Below are positions 1-7,205 of a stretch of DNA of 35,839 nt, in pieces. The position numbers and the translations under genes are program-made. Source of the stretch: Candidatus Segatella albertsiae (GTDB lineage Bacteria; Bacteroidota; Bacteroidia; Bacteroidales; Bacteroidaceae); contig DKCU01000140.1 of the NCBI GenBank assembly GCA_002451555.1, positions 1 through 35,839 of the forward strand, in the 5' to 3' direction. Numbering within the stretch: the stretch's first letter is position 1; each line of letters begins with the position of its first letter. The notes under the pieces are model-generated. The model made no database searches. It had not been told where the DNA came from and saw only the letters and a list, made by a program, of their open reading frames with translations.

Positions 1-190
1 CGTTGCCCTAGGCTTGGTGCTTTTGCCCTTTCAGGGCGACATTCTTGCATGAATATTACCCAGGGCGTTGCCCTAGGCTTGGTGCTTCTGCCCTTTCAGG
101 GCGACATTAAATCCATGCTATCTACCTAGGGCGTTGCCCTGGGCTTGGTGCTTTTGCCCTTTCGGGGCGTATTGGTCTATTCCAACCGTA
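1..190. repeat. Three tandem copies of a ~43-bp GC-rich palindromic intergenic repeat
   Basis: Three near-identical units begin at about 1, 66 and 132 (period 65-66). Each has the core GCCCTAGGCTTGGTGCTT followed by the small hairpin GCCCTTTCAGGGC. The stretches between units are about 14-23 nt and unrelated to each other. The third unit continues into 'GGTCTATTCCAAC' and 'CGTACAGG'. The same unit with the same continuation reappears at about 10198-10290. The array is cut by the left window edge, so its full length is unknown. No coding content is seen. It looks like a dispersed REP-type element family, not a gene. Confidence 0.8.
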
Positions 191-192
191 CA

Positions 193-258
193 GGCAGAAA
201 AAAAACGTGTAATCCGTGCCTAATTATTGTTTTTTGTTTTGGCACGGATTACACGGAT
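193..258 (-). terminator. Rho-independent terminator downstream of the folate cyclo-ligase gene
   Basis: A perfect 15-bp inverted repeat (206-220 and 241-255, arm GGCACGGATTACACG) encloses a 20-nt AT-rich loop. On the minus strand it is followed at once by a run of eight T. It starts a few bases past the stop codon at 262, so it probably ends the long leftward transcript. The arm belongs to the dispersed repeat also found at 9994-10018, so a repeat element appears to supply the terminator. Confidence 0.75.
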
Positions 259-261
259 CTT

Positions 262-873
262 TTATGAACTAAAAATTACTTCGTCCATTACAATATCATG
301 GCTTTCGGAAGGGATGCTTTTTTCTTTCTGAAAGCCAAAGCAAACGCCGATTTTATAGAGTTCTTTATTTGATTTTTTATAGGATTCTTTATTGGATTCC
401 TTGGATAGTTCTTCTATTTGTGATTGGATTTTCTCCAGGAAACGGTCGTAATATCCCTTTCCTCTTCCCAACCGATGCCCTAGGTCATCGAAGCTCATCC
501 CGGGGATGATGGCAACTTCTATCTCAGGGTATCTTTCCTCGGGAAAGACTTTGCCGATAGGTTCCATGATATGGAAGCTACCTTCCGCCAAATCATGCCG
601 ACCGGTGTATGCACGCAGTATCATGTTCTCGTCATCCACTACGACAGGGAGAAGCACTTGCTTGCCCTCCGCCACCAACTCGTCCATCCACTCATGCGTG
701 TTCACTTCGTCGGGGAGGGAGTCGTAGAGAAGTATCGTCTTGGCTTCCCTCACTTTCGGATGATTTCTCAATGCAGAAATAGCTGAAAGCGACAGCTCCC
801 CAAGCTGGGCTTGGGAATACTGTCGCTTTCTTTTGCGGATTTCTTTTCTCAATTCTTGTTTGTTCATTTCCAT
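262..873 (-). CDS. fau: 5-formyltetrahydrofolate cyclo-ligase
   Basis: A 203-residue cytosolic enzyme that uses ATP to convert 5-formyl-THF to 5,10-methenyl-THF, returning the stored folate to one-carbon metabolism. Family signatures are the basic N-terminus (KQELRKEIRKR), the central 'LLYDSLPDEVNT' and the nucleotide-binding 'GHRLGRGKGYYDRFL' near residues 132-146. Just after that motif, at about residues 154-172, is a low-complexity Lys/Glu/Ser/Asn stretch encoded by an imperfect DNA repeat at about 353-413, which the family does not normally carry. The start MEMNKQEL is plausible; the ATG two codons later is equally possible. It lies 74 bp after the S41 protease and is probably the last gene of that operon. 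Family assignment is secure. Confidence 0.92.
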   Translation of the reverse strand: MEMNKQELRKEIRKRKRQYSQAQLGELSLSAISALRNHPKVREAKTILLYDSLPDEVNTHEWMDELVAEGKQVLLPVVVDDENMILRAYTGRHDLAEGSFHIMEPIGKVFPEERYPEIEVAIIPGMSFDDLGHRLGRGKGYYDRFLEKIQSQIEELSKESNKESYKKSNKELYKIGVCFGFQKEKSIPSESHDIVMDEVIFSS

Positions 874-947
874 ACCGCAAAGTTGTGTTATCGATCTTTT
901 TTACCTTATAACCTTATTATTTTTTACCCTTTTACCTTTTTACCCTT

Positions 948-2600
948 TTACCTTTTTACTTTTTTACCTTTCTCGGGCTTCTTTGGGAAGGCGGCGTGGT
1001 TGCGGAACACTTCCAGAGTCTTCTTGATGACAGGGTCGTCTTGGTTGATGTATTCCGTCCAAGCTTGCTCATTCAGCATGTTGTAGATGATTCTACCGTT
1101 GATGATGCGCTCCAGCAACTTGTGCGACTTCTTGATGAGGAGGTTGCGACGTTGCAAGCCGTGCTTGTCGGCATAGGAGGCGAATTTCTCCACCATGTCT
1201 TGCTTGACCAGATAGTCGGACATAGCCATCATCTCCTTGAAGTTGTTCAACTTCGGACGGTTGTCATCGGTGTAGGTGAAGGCGAATTGCAGGATGAGTC
1301 CGCTCATGCTGGCTTCCTTGAAGTACGAGGTCATGCCCAGGGTATCCTCAGGCACGAAGATATCTGGTGTGATACCACCGCCACCATATACGACACGTCC
1401 CAAGCCCGTATGGTAGGCAGGACCCGTGTGCTTGATGCTGTCCTGTGAGAAGAACTCACCGTGCTGGTAGCGAGTCAAGAGGTCTTGCTCGTAGTCCTTG
1501 TCGTCGCCCATGGTATATGGCTTCTGGATGCAGCGACCCGAAGGCGTGTAATACCTGGCGATGGTGAGGCGGATGATGCTGTGGTCAGGGAACTCCATCT
1601 GCTGCTGTACCAATCCCTTGCCGAAAGAGCGGCGACCGATGATGGTGGCGCGGTCGTTGTCCTGCATGGCACCAGCGAAGATTTCAGCGGCAGAAGCCGA
1701 ACCCTCGTTGATGAGCACCACCAGCGGAATGTTCTGGTAGGAGCCCTTGCCGTCGCTCATGGAGTTCTGGCGAGGCGACTTGCGTCCCTGGGTATAGACG
1801 ATGAGCTTCTTGTCAGGCAAGAACTCGTTCGCCATGTTGACGGCAGCGGTGAGATAACCGCCCGAGTTGTCTCTCAGGTCGATGCAGAGATTCTTGAATC
1901 CATCCTGTGAGAGTTTCGCCAAGGCGATGAGCATCTCTGGATAGGTGTTCTCGCCAAAGTTCTTGATGCGGATGTAGCCGGTCTCGTCATCGAGCATATA
2001 GGCAGCGGTCACGCTCTTGGTAGGAATCTCGCCACGTGTCACATTGAAGGTCTGTATCTTCTTGCTTCCATATCTGATGACACCGATTTTCACCTTGGTG
2101 TCCTTCGGACCCTTCAGACGGCGCATCGCCTCCTGGTTGGTCACGATCTTGCCAACGAATGGTTTTCCGTCAACTGCCACGATTTTGTCGCCAGCCAAGA
2201 GACCTGCTTTCTCGGCAGGACCATTCTGGATGACGTTCTGGACATGGATGGTGTCGTCGCGAATCACAAACTCGATGCCGACACCCGAGAAGGAGCCCTT
2301 TAGGTCGTCGGTGGCAGCGGCTGCGTCCTTGGCGCTGATATAGACGGAGTGTGGGTCCAGTTCCGCCAAGATGAGCGGAATCGCCTTATCGACGAGAGAG
2401 TCGATGTTGACGGCATCCACATACTGGTCGTCGATGATATGCAACAAGTTGTTGAGCCTGTTGCTACCACTGTTGATGATGTTGAGCCGATTTCCTCCGA
2501 AGTGATTGGAGAAAAAAGTACCGAGCAATATACCCACGACGACACAGATCGCCATGATGATGGGCATAAACCGGTTGCTCTTATTTTGCTTTACTTCCAT
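948..2600 (-). CDS. S41 family C-terminal processing peptidase (Ctp-like)
   Basis: A 550-residue periplasmic serine protease anchored by one N-terminal membrane segment (about 11-30). A PDZ domain follows at about 100-175 ('GSFSGVGIEF', 'GPAEKAGLLAGDKI'), then the S41 catalytic core. The expected nucleophile is Ser301 in 'INEGSASAAEIF' and the base is Lys328 in 'RRSFGKGLV', so the Ser/Lys dyad is intact. Members trim C-termini of envelope proteins and degrade misfolded ones; the substrate here is unknown. It lies 58 bp after the dCMP deaminase gene. The last codons (KGKKVKR) and the DNA just past the stop (about 900-968) form a run of TTTTACC-like units, so the C-terminus could vary between strains. 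Confidence 0.93.
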   Translation of the reverse strand: MEVKQNKSNRFMPIIMAICVVVGILLGTFFSNHFGGNRLNIINSGSNRLNNLLHIIDDQYVDAVNIDSLVDKAIPLILAELDPHSVYISAKDAAAATDDLKGSFSGVGIEFVIRDDTIHVQNVIQNGPAEKAGLLAGDKIVAVDGKPFVGKIVTNQEAMRRLKGPKDTKVKIGVIRYGSKKIQTFNVTRGEIPTKSVTAAYMLDDETGYIRIKNFGENTYPEMLIALAKLSQDGFKNLCIDLRDNSGGYLTAAVNMANEFLPDKKLIVYTQGRKSPRQNSMSDGKGSYQNIPLVVLINEGSASAAEIFAGAMQDNDRATIIGRRSFGKGLVQQQMEFPDHSIIRLTIARYYTPSGRCIQKPYTMGDDKDYEQDLLTRYQHGEFFSQDSIKHTGPAYHTGLGRVVYGGGGITPDIFVPEDTLGMTSYFKEASMSGLILQFAFTYTDDNRPKLNNFKEMMAMSDYLVKQDMVEKFASYADKHGLQRRNLLIKKSHKLLERIINGRIIYNMLNEQAWTEYINQDDPVIKKTLEVFRNHAAFPKKPEKGKKVKR

Positions 2601-2658
2601 ACTAACTTTATATTTGATTTCATACTAACGTTATGTGTCTTTGCTCTATCGCATGGTC

Positions 2659-3138
2659 TCAATCCTTTTGTTGTTCAGCTTGTTGTTCGTCTTGTTGTTT
2701 GTCTTGTTGTTCGTCAGGGTTGAGATATTCCACCTTGATGCCCGCTCTTTCCATGAGTTGGATGCCGTCGTTGAGTCTATACTTCTCGGCATAGACCACT
2801 CGCTTGATACCAGCCTGTATGATGAGCTTGGCACATTCGATGCACGGAGAGGCGGTGACGTAGAGCGTACTCCCGTCGCTGTTGTTGCTGCTACGAGCCA
2901 GTTTGGTGATGGCATTAGCCTCGGCGTGCAAGACGTATGGCTTGGTTACATCGTTTTCCTCGCATACGTTCTCGAATCCGCTTGGGGTACCGTTGTAACC
3001 GTCGCTGATGATCATCTTGTCCTTGACCACCAACGCACCTACCTGTCGGCGCTTGCAATAGCTGTTCTCAGCCCAGATGCGAGCCATGCGAAGGTATCGC
3101 AAGTCCAGCTTCGTCTGTTTGGAAAGTTCATTCTCCAT
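2659..3138 (-). CDS. dCMP deaminase family protein (ComEB-like)
   Basis: A 159-residue zinc enzyme predicted to deaminate dCMP to dUMP, feeding thymidylate synthesis. The zinc and catalytic motifs are complete: His71-Ala-Glu73 ('HAEANAI') and Cys99/Cys102 ('SPCIECAK'). The conserved 'KRRQVGALVVKD' and 'SDGYNGTPSGF' also match this subgroup. The core ends near residue 140; the remaining ~19 residues are a Gln/Asp/Glu-rich tail encoded by a TTGTTGTTCG-type repeat at about 2662-2720. The gene sits between Dcp and the S41 protease in one orientation, with gaps of 39 and 58 bp, consistent with co-transcription. Confidence 0.93.
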   Translation of the reverse strand: MENELSKQTKLDLRYLRMARIWAENSYCKRRQVGALVVKDKMIISDGYNGTPSGFENVCEENDVTKPYVLHAEANAITKLARSSNNSDGSTLYVTASPCIECAKLIIQAGIKRVVYAEKYRLNDGIQLMERAGIKVEYLNPDEQQDKQQDEQQAEQQKD

Positions 3139-3143
3139 AACTC

Positions 3144-3193
3144 AACATTTAACATTTAACATTCAACATTCGCGAATTCAACATTCAACATTC
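3144..3193. repeat. AACATTY heptamer repeat across a gene boundary
   Basis: Six copies of AACATTT/AACATTC occur: four in tandem at 3144-3171, the 8-nt spacer GCGAATTC, then two more at 3180-3193. The repeat covers the stop codon and last codons of the Dcp gene and the gap before the dCMP deaminase start. Copy-number slippage would change the Dcp tail or the spacing of the two genes. Confidence 0.85.
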
Positions 3194-5280
3194 TTCTTGA
3201 TTTCATTTCGTTCGAGGAGGGCGTCGATGGTAGGCTCCTGACCTCTGAATCGCTTGTAGAGTGTCATCGGATGCTCGGTTCCACCCTTCGAGAGGATGTT
3301 GTCCCTGAAGCTCTGGGCAGTCTTTTGGTCGAAGATGCCATTCTTCTTGAATACGCTGAAGGCATCGGCATCCAAGACCTCCGCCCACTTGTAGCTGTAA
3401 TAACCAGCGGCATATCCTCCTGCCATGATGTGGGAGAACTGCACGGTCATACAGGTGTCAGGTAGTTGTGGCAGCACGATGGCTTTCTCCCATGCTTTTT
3501 TCTCGAATGGGATGATGTCGTCGGTGAATGGCTCCTTCTTGGTGTAGTACGCCATGTCGAGGAGACCGAAGCTCACCTGTCTGAGACAAGCGTATGCCGC
3601 CATGAAGTTACGGCTCTTGACGATGCGCTCTATCAGTTCGTCTGGCAAAGGCTCGCCTGTCTGGTAATGGAAGGCGAAGGTGCGCAGGAAGTCTTTCTCC
3701 ACCGCATAGTTTTCCATGAACTGGGATGGTAGTTCCACGAAGTCCCACCATACATTGGTGCCAGAGAGACTCTCGAAGCGGGTGTTGGCAAACATGCCAT
3801 GGAGGCTGTGGCCAAACTCATGCAGGAAGGTCTCTACCTCGCCGAGGGTAAGGAGCGCAGGCTTCTCTGCCGTAGGCTTGGTGAAGTTCATGACCACGCT
3901 TACTTGTGGTCGGACGTTCTTGCCCTTGTGGTCGATCCACTGTCCTTGGAACTCTGTCATCCATGCACCGCCTTGCTTGCCCTTGCGAGGGAAGAAGTCG
4001 GCATAGAACACTGCCAGATAACTGCCGTCTTTGTCGAATACTTCGTAGGCCTTTACGTCTGGATGATATACCGGGATGTCCTTGTTCTCCTTGAAAGTGA
4101 TGCCGTAGAGCTTGTTGGCAAGTCCGAAGACACCGCTGATAACCTTGTCGAGCTGGAAGTATGGGCGAAGCATCTCTGCGTCGAGGTTGAACTTCTCCAT
4201 CTGCAACTTATGAGAGTAGAAGCTGAAGTCCCAAGGCTCCAACTGGAAGTCTTTGCCTTCGAGTTTCTTAGCCATGACTTCGATTTCGCTGACCTCCTTG
4301 ACGGCGGTTGGCTTGTAGGCGTCGATGAGGTCGTTAAGCAATTTATATACATTCTCGATGTTGCTAGCCATACGGTGCTTGAGCACATAGTCGGCATAGG
4401 TGTCGAAGCCCAGGAGTTGCGCCAGTTCCCTGCGAAGGTTGACGAGTCGCTTGCAAATCTCCAGGTTGTTGGCATCGTTGTCGTGGATACATTCCGTGTT
4501 GCGAGCCATGTACATCTCCTTGCGTAGCTCACGCTGTGTGGAGTAGGTCATGAAAGGGGAGTAGCTAGGATAGTCGAGTGTGAATATCCATCCTTCCTTG
4601 TCGTGCTCCTTGGCGTTCTGTGCAGCCGCTGCGATGGCTGTCTCTGGAAGACCGTCGAGTTGTGCCTTGTCGGTGATATGCAAGGTAAAGGCCTTGTTCT
4701 CTTTCAGGAGATTCTGTGAGAACTGGAGTGTGAGCATGCTGGCCTCCTCGGTCAACTTGCGAAGTTTTTCCTTGCCTTCCTCGTCGAGCAGGGCACCGCT
4801 TCTCACGAATCCGTCGTAGCTGGTGTCGAGGAGCATCTGTTCCTCCGGTGTCAGCTCACGGTTGGGGTGGTCGTGTACAAACTTGATGCGCTCGAAGAGC
4901 TTCTTGTTGAGTGTGACGTCGTTAGCATGCTTGGTGAGGATAGGGCTCATCTTTTGGGCCAAAGCTTCCATCTCGTCGCAAGTCTCGGCACTCATCATGC
5001 AGGAGAAAACATTGGAAACCCTACTGAGCAGGTCGTAGTAATGCTCGCCCTTTTCCGTATCTACACGAGCAATGGTATTCTCGAAAGTAGGTTCGGCTGG
5101 GTCGTTGACCAACTTGTCGGTCGCCTCGTCGTCACGGCGGATTCCCTCCATGAAGGCTTCCTCATAGTCTTCCAACTTGATGCGGTCGAAAGGTACCGTA
5201 TCATGTGGTGTATTATAGGATTCAAAAAAAGGATTTATTCTCTTTTCTATATTCTTTTCTACATTCTTTTCTTCTAACAT
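3178..5280 (-). CDS. dcp: M3 family metallopeptidase, peptidyl-dipeptidase Dcp-like
   Basis: A 700-residue thimet-oligopeptidase-fold zinc peptidase. The zinc site is His487-Glu-Phe-Gly-His491 ('FLHEFGHSLHGMF'), with the third ligand expected in the following 'FESLSGTNVWWDFVELPSQF'. Members of the Dcp branch remove dipeptides from the C-termini of short peptides and recycle intracellular or periplasmic peptides. No signal peptide is visible. Length and start region ('NPFFESYNTPHDTVPFDRI') fit the family, but the first ~14 residues are a Glu/Lys/Asn repeat (EEKNVEKNIEKR) encoded by a simple DNA repeat, so they look like an added N-terminal extension. The gene has its own predicted promoter about 25 bp upstream. 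Confidence 0.93.
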   Translation of the reverse strand: MLEEKNVEKNIEKRINPFFESYNTPHDTVPFDRIKLEDYEEAFMEGIRRDDEATDKLVNDPAEPTFENTIARVDTEKGEHYYDLLSRVSNVFSCMMSAETCDEMEALAQKMSPILTKHANDVTLNKKLFERIKFVHDHPNRELTPEEQMLLDTSYDGFVRSGALLDEEGKEKLRKLTEEASMLTLQFSQNLLKENKAFTLHITDKAQLDGLPETAIAAAAQNAKEHDKEGWIFTLDYPSYSPFMTYSTQRELRKEMYMARNTECIHDNDANNLEICKRLVNLRRELAQLLGFDTYADYVLKHRMASNIENVYKLLNDLIDAYKPTAVKEVSEIEVMAKKLEGKDFQLEPWDFSFYSHKLQMEKFNLDAEMLRPYFQLDKVISGVFGLANKLYGITFKENKDIPVYHPDVKAYEVFDKDGSYLAVFYADFFPRKGKQGGAWMTEFQGQWIDHKGKNVRPQVSVVMNFTKPTAEKPALLTLGEVETFLHEFGHSLHGMFANTRFESLSGTNVWWDFVELPSQFMENYAVEKDFLRTFAFHYQTGEPLPDELIERIVKSRNFMAAYACLRQVSFGLLDMAYYTKKEPFTDDIIPFEKKAWEKAIVLPQLPDTCMTVQFSHIMAGGYAAGYYSYKWAEVLDADAFSVFKKNGIFDQKTAQSFRDNILSKGGTEHPMTLYKRFRGQEPTIDALLERNEIKKNVEC

Positions 5281-5305
5281 ACTAACTAACTTTTTGTTTT
5301 AGGTG

Positions 5306-5313
5306 CAAAGTTA
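5306..5313 (-). promoter_or_regulatory. Predicted primary-sigma -7 element for the Dcp gene
   Basis: On the minus strand 'TAACTTTG' matches the Bacteroidetes -7 consensus TAnnTTTG. Transcription would start about 19-20 nt before the ATG at 5280. No clear -33 TTTG is seen at the right distance, only a T-rich stretch, so this is a moderate call. Confidence 0.55.
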
Positions 5314-5375
5314 GCAAAAAAAGACGTGAAAAATGAATGATAATTAAGAATTTAACTAATATTTCACACTATTGG

Positions 5376-6050
5376 TTATCTATTTATAAGTTTTTCCATG
5401 GCAGAGACATGGATTTTGCCCCTGGAGAGTTGCAGCAAACCTTCTTTCTTCAGATTGTTGAGAGCCCTGGAGACATCCAGTCTGCTATCGTTGACTTCTT
5501 CGGCGATGCGTGTCATCTTGACAAAAAAATCCTTTTCACCTGCTGGGCGGATGCAATGGGACTCCAGGAAACGGATGATGCGCTCCTCCAGCGACTTAGG
5601 GGGAACTCGTTGGTGCTTCTTGCTCAGCTTTTGAGTCTGGGCAGAAATCAAGTTGAGCAAGTTGATGCGGAAAATCTCGAACATTTCTGCAAGTTTCAGG
5701 ATGTCACGTTTCTCCAATCGCATGATGCTGCAGTCGGTCTGTGCGATATAAGAGTGGGTGAAACGTTGGTTGAGTCCAAAGACGCACTCAGGCTGGAAAA
5801 TCTCGGGTGCAGTCAGACTTTCCACGACACGATATCCGTGGTCGTCGGCTTCCGTCCAGACGGTCACGGTTCCTGAAAGCAGGAAAAACAAGTGCAGGCA
5901 TGGCTCGCCTTCCCCGACGATAGGTTCTTCGGCAGGTACTTTCATGAAGTCAAAGCGAGTCTTGCCTGCAGCTTGGTGCAAGTCATTCCGGCTCATGCCC
6001 AGAAACAGGGGCAGAGCCAGGAGTATATCGTATAGTCTGTTTTCTGCCAT
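5376..6050 (-). CDS. Crp/Fnr family transcriptional regulator
   Basis: A 224-residue regulator with an N-terminal cyclic-nucleotide-binding-type beta roll (about 25-130; 'EEPIVGEGEPCLHLFFLLSGTV') and a C-terminal winged helix (about 155-215). The recognition region reads 'IAEEVNDSRLDVSRALNNL'. No Fnr-type cysteine cluster is visible, so an oxygen-sensing Fe-S role is unlikely. The ligand is unknown, as for most Bacteroidales members. It lies 31 bp after apbE on the same strand and is probably co-transcribed with it; its targets cannot be inferred from position. Confidence 0.88.
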   Translation of the reverse strand: MAENRLYDILLALPLFLGMSRNDLHQAAGKTRFDFMKVPAEEPIVGEGEPCLHLFFLLSGTVTVWTEADDHGYRVVESLTAPEIFQPECVFGLNQRFTHSYIAQTDCSIMRLEKRDILKLAEMFEIFRINLLNLISAQTQKLSKKHQRVPPKSLEERIIRFLESHCIRPAGEKDFFVKMTRIAEEVNDSRLDVSRALNNLKKEGLLQLSRGKIHVSAMEKLINR

Positions 6051-6081
6051 GCCTTGTTACTTTCTTTTCAGCTAAAGAATT

Positions 6082-7098
6082 CTATTCCGCCAATATCTTC
6101 TTCATGGATGGAGAGTACCAAACTAGGTTCTTGCCTTGGGCATCCGAGTAGATGAGGTAGGCGAGAAGGTCTGGGTGCTTGGCGAGTATCTTCTTGGCTC
6201 CGTCCAACCCCATCACCATGAAGGAGGTGGCATAGGCGTCCGCCTCGGCGCAGTTTTTGGCTATCACTGTGGCTGAAAGGATGTTGTGCTGCACAGGATA
6301 ACCTGTCTTCGGGTCGATGGTATGGGCGTATTTCTTGCCGTTCTTATAGTAGAAGTTGCGGTAGTTGCCACTCGTCGCCATCGCCTTGTCGGTGACGTTG
6401 AGCACGGTTTGCAACTCGGTGTTGGTATTGAGGGAGTCGTCGGTAGGTTTGTTGACACCGATTCTCCAAGGCACTCGCTTCTCGCTGTTGCCAGAGGTCA
6501 CGACCTCGCCACCGATTTCCACCATGTAGTTGTCTATGCCTTTGCTCTTGAGGAAGCGTGCCACGACATCGCTGCCATATCCTTTGGCGATGGCTGAGCA
6601 GTCGAGCATCGTGTTGGGGTTTTCTTTCTTGACATGCCCGTTCACCAGTGAAACCTTATGGTAGCCCACGATGGCGCGCAAGCTGTCTATGACTTCCTTG
6701 TCGGGCATCTTGCCTTGTTTGAAACCGAATCCCCATGCGTTGACCATCGGTGCGACCGTGATGTCGAAGGCACCGTCTGTCTCCTTGGAGATGCTTTCCG
6801 CCAAGTAGAATACTTCCTGGAACATCTCATCTACCGTCACGTTCTCGTTGCGGTTGATGCGTGAGATGATGGAGGTCTTGTTGAACGGCGACAGGGAGTT
6901 GTCCACCTTCTGCAGCTCCGCCTCTATCTCTTTCTGGTAGTTGGTGTCGCTTTGGTAGGTGACATGGTATATCGTGCCGAAGATAAAACCTTCGTCATGC
7001 TGGTATGGAGTATCGTTTTGCTGGCGAATGATCCACATCGTGCCTAGTATGAGAAGTACCAGGAGCGGCAGTTGCCAAATCAGTTTCTTTTTCTTCAT
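6082..7098 (-). CDS. apbE: FAD:protein FMN transferase
   Basis: A 338-residue ApbE-family enzyme that transfers FMN from FAD to a threonine of exported or membrane flavoproteins such as the NqrC and RnfG subunits. An N-terminal membrane segment (about 6-24) places the catalytic part outside the cytoplasm; no lipobox cysteine is seen. Family motifs include 'FNKTSIISRINRN', 'AIAKGYGSDVVARFL', 'VEIGGEVVTSG' and 'AHTIDPKTGYPVQHN', the last containing the usual metal/FAD region. It lies 107 bp after the DUF6048 gene; the gap contains a 3 x 24-bp repeat that may affect its expression. It precedes a Crp-type regulator. Confidence 0.92.
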   Translation of the reverse strand: MKKKKLIWQLPLLVLLILGTMWIIRQQNDTPYQHDEGFIFGTIYHVTYQSDTNYQKEIEAELQKVDNSLSPFNKTSIISRINRNENVTVDEMFQEVFYLAESISKETDGAFDITVAPMVNAWGFGFKQGKMPDKEVIDSLRAIVGYHKVSLVNGHVKKENPNTMLDCSAIAKGYGSDVVARFLKSKGIDNYMVEIGGEVVTSGNSEKRVPWRIGVNKPTDDSLNTNTELQTVLNVTDKAMATSGNYRNFYYKNGKKYAHTIDPKTGYPVQHNILSATVIAKNCAEADAYATSFMVMGLDGAKKILAKHPDLLAYLIYSDAQGKNLVWYSPSMKKILAE

Positions 7099-7106
7099 GA
7101 ATATCT

Positions 7107-7178
7107 ATTATATAAGCATTTATGTTTCTTATTATATAAGCATTTATGTTTCTTATTATATAAGCATTTATGTTTCTT
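7107..7178. repeat. 3 x 24-bp perfect tandem repeat before apbE
   Basis: Three exact head-to-tail copies of a 24-bp AT-rich unit (7107-7130, 7131-7154, 7155-7178; core TATAAGCATTTATG) end eight bases before the apbE start codon. All copies are identical, which suggests recent expansion or strong homogenisation. The repeat would form the apbE translation-initiation leader. Confidence 0.92.
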
Positions 7179-7205
7179 ATAAATGGATAGCGAATGCTTG
7201 TATTT

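Noticed and set aside
1..190. CRISPR array
   Set aside because: Repeats are too long (about 43 bp or more) and spacers too short (14-23 nt), the third unit differs, no cas gene is present, and a single copy lies elsewhere at 10198.
3799..4527. 242-codon plus-strand open frame
   Set aside because: Antisense to the M3 peptidase, whose motifs are complete; no domain is recognisable in the shadow frame.
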